Source of the DNA: Aureispira sp.
GTDB taxonomy: Bacteria; Bacteroidota; Bacteroidia; Chitinophagales; Saprospiraceae
Length of the DNA: 50,445 nucleotides
Assembly (NCBI GenBank): GCA_024222455.1
Contig: JAAEPD010000470.1
Coordinates: forward strand, 1-50,445
Direction of reading: 5' to 3'
Positions 1-6,614 of this stretch are shown piece after piece; the stretch's first letter is position 1, and each line of letters starts with the position of its first letter. The notes under the pieces were generated by a model that was not told the origin of the DNA, searched no databases, and was given only the letters and a program-made list of their open reading frames with translations. The position numbers and the translations under genes were made by a program.

Positions 1-95
1 GTGAATTCTTTTACAGGGTGCTGCGCCCCGGTATAGTCTGGAGTTGATTCTCTTAGTTCTGAACATGTACGAAAGAAATATTTTCAAGATTTATA
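1..95 (+). ncRNA. Retron ncRNA unit 0 (3' part, truncated by window edge)
   Basis: This is the 3' half of a fourth retron unit. Positions 4-38 occupy the place of the 35-nt right msd arm seen in the complete units and, like them, start with AAT. They are followed by the same constant tail (TGGAGTTGATTCTCTTAG and GTACGAAAG) found after each complete arm. The left arm, msr and a1 lie outside the window, so pairing cannot be tested. The 3' end (a2) is set by analogy and is uncertain. The array therefore extends further left than the window shows. Confidence 0.75.
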
Positions 96-109
96 AAATA
101 TAAATACAG

Positions 110-130
110 CAACTACAACAAGTGTAGTTG
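110..130 (+). other. Inter-unit hairpin between retron units 0 and A
   Basis: CAACTACA and TGTAGTTG are perfect 8-bp inverted arms around a 5-nt loop, placed between the end of unit 0 and the a1 segment of unit A. No T-tract follows, so it does not look like an intrinsic terminator. It could be a processing site for a polycistronic array transcript, but this is inference. A shorter AT-only hairpin (7-bp arms CTATTTA/TAAATAG) lies in the next spacer. Confidence 0.4.
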
Positions 131-134
131 TATC

Positions 135-375
135 TAAAACAAGTGTATAAAGACTTTGCAATTTGAATGCTGTTATCGGCATTCGCGAAAAAAGACTAAA
201 CACGCGCCATTAAGGAAGAATCTTTATGATGTAGATACCGTCTAGGTACACTATATCTAAAGATTCACGGGATCGAGTCGTAGACTCTAAATCTTCAGAT
301 ATAGTGTACCTAGACGGTATCTACTGGAGTTGATTCTCTTAATCCTGAGATAGTACGAAAGCTATACTTGTTTTA
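135..375 (+). ncRNA. Retron ncRNA unit A (msr-msd)
   Basis: This is a complete retron RNA. The a1 segment (135-149) pairs with a2 (363-375) over 13 bp with a 2-nt bulge. The msr starts with the conserved AAAGACTTTGCAATTT, which includes the likely branching G, and carries a hairpin at 165-184 with GAATGC/GCATTC arms and TGTTATCG loop. The msd base pairs TAAG and AGAATC with GATTCT and CTTA. The arms are 231-265 and 290-324, 35 bp with one A.C mismatch (259 against 296). The apex (266-289) contains a small GAGTC-GTA-GACTC hairpin. The msr hairpin resembles, from memory, that of retron Ec86. The RT is encoded downstream. Confidence 0.88.
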
Positions 376-410
376 TACTTTATTCTATTTATTTATAAAT
401 AGAAAATTTG

Positions 411-649
411 AAAGGAAGTGCTAAAGACTTTGCAATTTGGATACTGCTATCGGCATCTGCGGAAAAAGACTAAACAAGCAACACTAAGGAAGAATCTTTA
501 TGATGGCGTTAGGGGTACACACCCCATTGAACGCTTATTCACGGATTCGAGTCGTAGACTCTAAATAAGCGTTCAATGGGGTGTGTACCCCTAACGCCTG
601 GAGTTGATTCTCTTAGTTCTGAGCATGTACGAAAGAAAGCACTTTTCTT
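411..649 (+). ncRNA. Retron ncRNA unit B (msr-msd)
   Basis: This is the second complete unit, 276 bases after the start of unit A. The a1 segment (411-422) pairs with a2 (638-649) by nine Watson-Crick and two G.U pairs with one mismatch. The msr, msd base and 24-nt apex match units A and C closely. The arms (505-539 and 564-598) are a perfect 35-bp inverted repeat unrelated in sequence to those of A and C. Each arm can also fold on itself (GCGTT/AACGC around GGGGT/ACCCC). The msr hairpin here has one imperfect pair. Confidence 0.88.
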
Positions 650-656
650 ATTATTG

Positions 657-912
657 ACATAGTTGTGGTATAAGCCAAAGACCTTGCAATTTTTGGATGC
701 TGTTATCGGCATCTTCGAAACAAGACATTCTATGCGTCACTAAGGAAGAATCTTTATGATGTAGATGTGCCTATGGTACACTATATTCAAAGATTCACGG
801 ATTCGAGTCGTAGACTCTAAATCTTCGAATATAGTGTACCATAGGCACATCTACTGGAGTTGATTCTCTTAGTTCTGAGTATGTACGAAGGCGAAATTAT
901 ACTACACTATGT
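657..912 (+). ncRNA. Retron ncRNA unit C (msr-msd)
   Basis: This is the last unit of the array. The a1 segment (657-673) and a2 (897-912) pair over about 16 bp with one bulged T and one G.U pair. The arms (761-795 and 820-854) are 35 bp with a single A.C mismatch at the same position as in unit A. The arms are related to those of unit A: both ends are shared, but arm positions 7-14 and 27-28 are replaced, and every change is matched on the opposite arm. An intrinsic terminator follows at 928-969. Confidence 0.88.
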
Positions 913-927
913 TACTAATAAGACCAA

Positions 928-969
928 GACATTATTTCGATAGCAATATTGGAGTAGTGTCTTTTTTTT
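928..969 (+). terminator. Intrinsic terminator ending the retron ncRNA array
   Basis: GACATTATT (928-936) pairs with AGTAGTGTC (953-961) over nine positions, two of them G.U, and is followed by eight T's. The stem can be extended outward by ACTAATAA/TTATTAGT. It separates the RNA array from the RT gene, so the abundant RNA and the RT mRNA may be made at different levels. Confidence 0.7.
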
Positions 970-971
970 AT

Positions 972-1054
972 TAGTCCATGAAGTTTTTCTAATCAATTGA
1001 TTAGAAAAGTTTACGGCTATTTTTAGCTTGATAAAGTTAAAAATGCATGGATTA
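972..1054 (+). repeat. Palindromic repeat element, copy 1
   Basis: The element is an outer pair TAGTCCAT/ATGGATTA enclosing two palindromes: a perfect 24-bp palindrome at 985-1008 and an imperfect 10-bp-stem hairpin at 1020-1043. A clearly related copy in reverse orientation lies at 49690-49766. The layout resembles a REP/MITE-like non-coding mobile repeat. It sits between the array terminator and the RT start codon, so it may carry or disturb the RT promoter. Confidence 0.65.
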
Positions 1055-1101
1055 TTTGTTAGTAATAACTATTATAACATTAATAAACTAGCACATTAAA
1101 C

Positions 1102-2649
1102 ATGTCTGAGCAACGATTAACCCGACAAGAATTGTACGATCGTATTCGTCAAACCTCTAAAGACGAATACATCCTATCAGAAATGAAAAGGTTAGGATTT
1201 TGGGATACTTCCTCTGGAATTCCTAAAGTCTCTGAAGAGCTAATTACCAAAAAAGGTAAGCTCCAGCGAGAGTTGAGTGATCTAGTGAAAAAACAGCAAA
1301 AGCACCGCAATAGAGAGCAAATGCTCAAAGAAATGCGCAAAAAGCGCATGGCAGAAGCAAAAGCTAAGCGTGAAGAGACCAAAGATAGGAGAGAAAAAGA
1401 ACGAAAGGAGCGTGCTGCAAAATGGGCAGAAAAGAAAGAAACAGATATTGTCTATTTGGGCAAAGGAGTTTCTGGAGGTCTGCAAAATAAGGAATTTGAT
1501 AAGGCAAAATTAGAAGAAAATGGCTTGCCTGTATTAGAAAATGTAGTGGCATTGGCTACTTCATTGGGCTGTACCTTAAGCGATTTAAGATTTTTAGCCT
1601 TCCATAGAAAAACATCTAAAACAAGTCATTACAAGCGTTTTCAGTTACCTAAAAAAACAGGTGGAACTCGTTTAATTTCGGCTCCAATGCCTAAGTTGAA
1701 AAATGCGCAGTATTGGGTGTTGAATAATATTTTATATAAACTAAAAACACATGAAGCTGCTCATGGTTTTGTGCCAGAACGTTCTATTGTGAGTAATGCA
1801 CAAGTGCATCTCAACAGTGAGGTTGTCATTAATATAGATATGAAAGACTTTTTCCCTTCCATTAGTTGGAAGCGTGTGAAAGGTTTGTTCAAATCAATGG
1901 GCTACTCAGAGCAGATAGCTACAATCTTAGCTCTAATCTGTTCAGAGCCAGAGGTTGATGAAGTAGAAATGGACGGAGAAAAGTATTATGTAGCCAAAGG
2001 AGATCGCTTTTTGCCACAAGGAGCACCAACCAGTCCTGCTATAACCAACCTTATTTGTAGAAAATTAGATAAACGATTTGAAGGAGTTGCTCAAAAAATA
2101 GGTTGGCGTTACACACGTTATGCTGATGATATGACTTTTTCTAGTGATGGAAAAAGAGATGTGTCTAGAGTTTTGTGGCAAGCTCAAAAAATTGTAGAGG
2201 ATGAAGGGTTTGTAATCCACCCGAACAAGATACATGTGATGCGTAAAGGTGCAAGACAAGAGGTGACAGGAATAGTAGTGAACGAAAAGGTGAATGTAAA
2301 TCGCACTAAGCTCAAACAATTTAGAGCAGTATTGCATAAGATTGAAAGAAATGGTATAGAGGGCGTGAAATGGGGGAATGGCTTTATATTGCAAACAATC
2401 AAAGGTTTTGCAAATTATGTGAAGATGGTTAACCCTGAAAAAGGAGAGCCTTTGGTGCAACGTGTAAAAGCTATATTGAACAAGCCAGAGATAAAAGCAG
2501 CTATGCAAAAATGGATGTCAACACCAAAGGCACCAACAACTACTGAGCAAGATGCTAAAGCAGCAGAGAATGCTAAAACTACAGAAGCAGAAAATACATC
2601 ATCAAGCTCTAAACCTTCAGAGGATAAAGAATGGTGGAAATTATGGTAA
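1102..2649 (+). CDS. Retron reverse transcriptase with long N-terminal extension
   Basis: This enzyme primes from the 2'-OH of a branching G in the msr and copies the msd RNA into msDNA. The retron hallmarks are visible: NAQVH at 232-236 (the NAxxH motif), LPQGAP from 304, the catalytic YADD at 340-343 and VTG at 388-390. At 515 aa it is longer than typical retron RTs (about 300-350 aa). It has a highly charged Lys/Arg/Glu-rich, probably coiled-coil segment at about 45-115, and a Thr/Ala/Ser-rich tail ending in DKEWWKLW. Myxobacterial Mx162-type RTs also carry an N-terminal extension. No effector is fused or encoded immediately downstream. The array of msr-msd units lies directly upstream. 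Confidence 0.95.
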   Translation: MSEQRLTRQELYDRIRQTSKDEYILSEMKRLGFWDTSSGIPKVSEELITKKGKLQRELSDLVKKQQKHRNREQMLKEMRKKRMAEAKAKREETKDRREKERKERAAKWAEKKETDIVYLGKGVSGGLQNKEFDKAKLEENGLPVLENVVALATSLGCTLSDLRFLAFHRKTSKTSHYKRFQLPKKTGGTRLISAPMPKLKNAQYWVLNNILYKLKTHEAAHGFVPERSIVSNAQVHLNSEVVINIDMKDFFPSISWKRVKGLFKSMGYSEQIATILALICSEPEVDEVEMDGEKYYVAKGDRFLPQGAPTSPAITNLICRKLDKRFEGVAQKIGWRYTRYADDMTFSSDGKRDVSRVLWQAQKIVEDEGFVIHPNKIHVMRKGARQEVTGIVVNEKVNVNRTKLKQFRAVLHKIERNGIEGVKWGNGFILQTIKGFANYVKMVNPEKGEPLVQRVKAILNKPEIKAAMQKWMSTPKAPTTTEQDAKAAENAKTTEAENTSSSSKPSEDKEWWKLW

Positions 2650-2675
2650 AGTGAATGGACAGGAATTATATAGAG

Positions 2676-2706
2676 AAGAGGCTACATCGGTAGCCTCTTT
2701 TTTTTG
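2676..2706 (+). terminator. Intrinsic terminator after the retron RT
   Basis: A perfect 10-bp stem (AAGAGGCTAC/GTAGCCTCTT) with an ATCG loop is followed by a T-run. It closes the retron transcription unit 27 bases after the RT stop and argues against a downstream co-transcribed effector. Confidence 0.85.
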
Positions 2707-2802
2707 TCTTTTTTTGAGCTAAGCCCACCAATTTCTATTCAAAACCGTTTAAAAATTTGTAGATTGAGTTTATTAAAAGCAAAAACAAAGATTTAGGCAT
2801 TT

Positions 2803-5800
2803 ATGAAGTTTTTGATTAGGTATTGGATTGTACTAGGAATTGTTACAGTGTTGAGCTTTGTATTGGCTACAACACTAGAACGTAATGCCCATTATCCACC
2901 TAATGTAGAAGAGTATGCTCAAAACTTAGAAAAAGAACTACGTAAAGCAGAACTAGAAGTAGAACAAATGTTCTCTAATAGAACATTTTTGCTTAATGCG
3001 ATAGATGGCTATATAGCTGATGATACTATCCGAAACTATGCTCCAAAACCTTATACTTTTATCATTTATAATGATAAAGACTCTATTATTTATTGGAATA
3101 ACAATAATATCTTACCCTATCAGTTTGATATTAAATATAGCACTGAACCTTATGTTAAAACCGATGAAGTAGGCAATTCTATTTATCGTAAGTATAAGTG
3201 GCCATACAATGTTATAATTGACAATAAAAATCGACATTACAATATAGAATGTTTAATTCCTCTGTATAAGAATTATTCAATACAGAATGGCTATCTACAA
3301 AACTATTTCCCTCTTATGCCAGCAGGGTTTTCAGACTATGTTGATCATGTAGATGAACCAACTCCTTATGCTGTTCATGACAAAGATGGAGAGCCCCTTA
3401 TTTATATTCAAGCTAAAGAGACCTATCCATATCGGTCTTACTTTATATGGGGGTCTATATTATACTTACTAAGTAGTCTTTTAGCTATTTTAATGGTCTA
3501 TTTAGGAGCAGAATATCTTGCTAGAAGGTATCAAGTTTTATTAGGCTTTAGTATTTTATTTGGGACAATACTAATCATACGATTTTTGACTGTTTATTAT
3601 GATTTGCCTAGATTGTCTCATCAACATGGGTTGTTTGGGGTTAAATTTTCCTCCGCCAATGATTTATGGCTGTACTCTTTGGGGGATTTTCTGATAGACA
3701 CAGGTTTATTATTTGTGGTAAGCACCTTTCTTTTGAGGGAAGTTAAGACTGCCTATGTTAAAAGATTAAGCAACCTCCAACGTTTAGCTTTCTTAGGAGG
3801 TGTTTACACCTTGATAATTGCAGGTGCAGGACTTATTCAGTTTGCTTTTAGAGATATAATATTAACCTCATATATTTCTTTTGAGTTTAATGATTTTTCA
3901 CAAATTGATGGTTATTCTGTTTTAGCTTTGATGGGTATTGGAGCTATGTTAATGGCCTACTTTCTGCTTACCTTTAAGTTTTTTAAGCTTACAAGAGTCT
4001 TTCAATATACAACCCGAATTCGGACAATACTGTATATGTCAATAATGTGTGGGACGATATTACTAATGATCTTATTCGGGTTGAAATTCCCACAGATCTT
4101 AGTTGTATCTATTTTTAGTGCTACTCATGTTGGAATGTTGAATTTGTTTGACCGACAAGGATATACCTCCTTTATATGGTTAAGTCTTTGGTTGTTTAGT
4201 TTTTCAGCATTTACTTCTGTTGTGTTTACAAACGCCAATGCAGAAAAAGGTAATATGTTGCGGAAAACTTATGCTAAAAAAATAACTTTTGAACGAGATG
4301 TAGAAACCGAACAACAGTTTGATCAGGTTGCTAAGGATATTTTAGATGATGGTTTTGTTGAGATGAGCTTAGGTAACCCTCTATTTCTATCTCCTCGAAA
4401 GGCTGTAGATCAGATTACTTATAAATATTTAGACAATAATTTCTTTGGTCGCTATGATTATTCCGTTCATATCTATACCGCAAAAGGAGCTCCTTTTAGA
4501 GGAGAAAATCGCTCTTTTGAAGAGTTTCAAGAACAACTACACGATAGCCAACCTACAGAAAGTGAGCATTTACAGTTTTATTCTGATACAGAGGGGAGTT
4601 TTTCGTATATAGCAGAGTTGCCTATTGTCGCAGAGAATAGTAAAAACCCATTTGCAATTGTAATCATCTCTTTGATTCCTAAAAACGATGCTGAAAAATC
4701 AAATGTTTATGTACAGCTCTTAAGTACTGAAAAAGAAAAAGAAGAACAAGCCTTTTCTAAGTTTAAGTATGGTTTGTACAAAAAAAATAAGCGAGTAGCT
4801 TATGATGGAGCATTTATTTCAGCGTTACCTCATGATATGGAGTTGCCTCCAATTGGTGAATTTGTAACTTTTTATCAAGAAGGAGATGCGAAAATAGAAC
4901 CTGGTTATTTTATAGGTTATAGAGATAGTTTTAATACAGACAATGTTAGTTTTATACGATTGGCCGATTATGATTTTGGACAGCTGCTTTCCATCTTTGC
5001 ATACATTTTTAGTTTTGGTGTATTCTTGCTAGGTATGCTGATTTTGGTCAATTTTGTTTTTAATAAGCTGTTTAGTAAGATTGTATTTAATTTTAATTTT
5101 GCGGACTCCTTTAGAGAGCGTATTCAGCGAGGAATTATAATTGTAACCTTGTTGTCCTTTGTGGCTATTGCATTTGTGTCTATTCGCCAATTTAGCATGG
5201 AGTACCAAGATTATCATCAATCTAGGTTGAAACGTAAAATTAATAGTACATCAAAGACAGCTACATGGAAAATCCAACAATCTTCAGACAGTTTAGGTAT
5301 TTTGCCTAGTGCCAAAAGCTTAGCAGATATTCACAAAATTGATGTGAATTTATTTGATACAGATGGAGGCCTATTGTCTTCTTCTGAGCCAACTATTTAT
5401 GATCGACATTTACTGAGCCGTCGTATGGAACCGTTGGCTTATCATGCTATGAGAAAGAAAGAATTAAAGTATTATAGCCAAAACGAGCAGATCAATAGTT
5501 TTGAATATTTAGCAGCTTATGTGCCTCTCAAAAATAAAGAAGATAGTACCATTGCATACTTAAATCTACCTTATGATATTGCAGGAAGTAATGTAGGGTC
5601 TCAGGATGTTGCTAAATTCTTGGGGGCATTGCTCAATGTATATGTACTCTTTTTATTGTTGGCAGGAGCTATTGCTTTACTGATTGCAAATACGATTACT
5701 AGGCCATTATCCGTAATTGGAGAGAAATTGAAAGAGGTAAAATTAGGACAAAAAAATGAGCCTATTGAGTGGGATAATGAGGATGAGATTGGAGATTTGG

Positions 5801-6576
5801 TACAACGGTACAACGAGATGATTGTAGAGTTAGAACAGAGTACAGAACAGTTGGCTCGCTCTCAACGGGAAAGTGCTTGGCGAGATATGGCTAAACAGGT
5901 AGCACATGAGATCAAAAATCCATTGACTCCTATGAAGTTGAATATTCAGCTATTGCAGCGTGTAATGACTCTGCAACCAGATAAAGCTAAAAAAATGGTT
6001 GATCGAGTGTCCAATACCTTGATTGAGCAGATTGATAGTTTGGCGCATATTGCATCAGAGTTTTCTAATTTTGCTAAAATGCCTCAAGCTCAGAATGAGG
6101 TGTTGCATCTCAACCGTTTAGTTTGGAATGTATACAACTTATTTAAGGAGGAAGAAAACATGCAGTTGTCTGCAAATATCTCAGATGATGATTGTTACAT
6201 CTTTGCAGATAAAACACAAATAACTAGAGTACTTAATAACTTATTAAAAAATGCGGTACAGGCTATTCCGGAAGATCAAATAGGGAAAATAGAGGTAGAC
6301 ATGTATATGACTAGCAAAACAGCTATTGTATGTGTCAAAGACAATGGTACGGGAATCCCTGAGGATAAAAAAGACGAAATTTTTGTACCTAACTTTACCA
6401 CTAAGAGCTCAGGTACTGGTATTGGTTTGTCTATGTCTAAAACTATTGTAGAAATGGCAAAAGGAGTTATTTATTTTGAGTCAGAAGAAGGGAAGGGAAC
6501 AGAATTTTATGTAGAAATACCAAGGTATTATCCTAATGATGAAGAAGCAGAATATGCTGATGAGTCAGCAGGTTAA
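2803..6576 (+). CDS. Large multi-pass sensor histidine kinase, NtrY-like
   Basis: This 1257-aa inner-membrane sensor kinase autophosphorylates on His and should pass the phosphate to a response regulator not encoded here. One N-terminal membrane segment is followed by an extracytoplasmic part of about 190 residues. A block of roughly eight hydrophobic helices (about 215-475) and a second soluble region come next, then further helices near 730-800 and 940-960. A HAMP-like linker follows. The H-box HEIKNPLTP has its His at 1035. The ATPase boxes are NNLLKNAVQ, DNGTGIP (from about 1180) and GTGIGLS (about 1204). The C-terminal kinase half resembles NtrY. The N-terminal half is not a domain I recognise. 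It lies 38 bases before fhs, so the two may be co-transcribed. Confidence 0.85.
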   Translation: MKFLIRYWIVLGIVTVLSFVLATTLERNAHYPPNVEEYAQNLEKELRKAELEVEQMFSNRTFLLNAIDGYIADDTIRNYAPKPYTFIIYNDKDSIIYWNNNNILPYQFDIKYSTEPYVKTDEVGNSIYRKYKWPYNVIIDNKNRHYNIECLIPLYKNYSIQNGYLQNYFPLMPAGFSDYVDHVDEPTPYAVHDKDGEPLIYIQAKETYPYRSYFIWGSILYLLSSLLAILMVYLGAEYLARRYQVLLGFSILFGTILIIRFLTVYYDLPRLSHQHGLFGVKFSSANDLWLYSLGDFLIDTGLLFVVSTFLLREVKTAYVKRLSNLQRLAFLGGVYTLIIAGAGLIQFAFRDIILTSYISFEFNDFSQIDGYSVLALMGIGAMLMAYFLLTFKFFKLTRVFQYTTRIRTILYMSIMCGTILLMILFGLKFPQILVVSIFSATHVGMLNLFDRQGYTSFIWLSLWLFSFSAFTSVVFTNANAEKGNMLRKTYAKKITFERDVETEQQFDQVAKDILDDGFVEMSLGNPLFLSPRKAVDQITYKYLDNNFFGRYDYSVHIYTAKGAPFRGENRSFEEFQEQLHDSQPTESEHLQFYSDTEGSFSYIAELPIVAENSKNPFAIVIISLIPKNDAEKSNVYVQLLSTEKEKEEQAFSKFKYGLYKKNKRVAYDGAFISALPHDMELPPIGEFVTFYQEGDAKIEPGYFIGYRDSFNTDNVSFIRLADYDFGQLLSIFAYIFSFGVFLLGMLILVNFVFNKLFSKIVFNFNFADSFRERIQRGIIIVTLLSFVAIAFVSIRQFSMEYQDYHQSRLKRKINSTSKTATWKIQQSSDSLGILPSAKSLADIHKIDVNLFDTDGGLLSSSEPTIYDRHLLSRRMEPLAYHAMRKKELKYYSQNEQINSFEYLAAYVPLKNKEDSTIAYLNLPYDIAGSNVGSQDVAKFLGALLNVYVLFLLLAGAIALLIANTITRPLSVIGEKLKEVKLGQKNEPIEWDNEDEIGDLVQRYNEMIVELEQSTEQLARSQRESAWRDMAKQVAHEIKNPLTPMKLNIQLLQRVMTLQPDKAKKMVDRVSNTLIEQIDSLAHIASEFSNFAKMPQAQNEVLHLNRLVWNVYNLFKEEENMQLSANISDDDCYIFADKTQITRVLNNLLKNAVQAIPEDQIGKIEVDMYMTSKTAIVCVKDNGTGIPEDKKDEIFVPNFTTKSSGTGIGLSMSKTIVEMAKGVIYFESEEGKGTEFYVEIPRYYPNDEEAEYADESAG

Positions 6577-6614
6577 ATTGTTAGCTATTAGTTTAACACT
6601 ATAAATTATAAGAT

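Noticed and set aside
1-912. CRISPR array with an associated RT
   Set aside because: Repeats are about 250 bases with internal stem structure, inverted arms and a1/a2 pairing; there are no short direct repeats with unique spacers and no cas genes.
1020-1101. A Bacteroidetes promoter for the RT
   Set aside because: TATTTG at 1053-1058 with a TTG upstream is off in both sequence and spacing, so no promoter is claimed.
2065-2508. 147-codon open frame on the minus strand
   Set aside because: It lies wholly inside the RT gene in antisense and has no domain or start signal.
1102-2649. Group II intron or other non-retron RT
   Set aside because: NAxxH and VTG motifs and the adjacent msr-msd units identify a retron RT; no maturase or endonuclease domain is seen.
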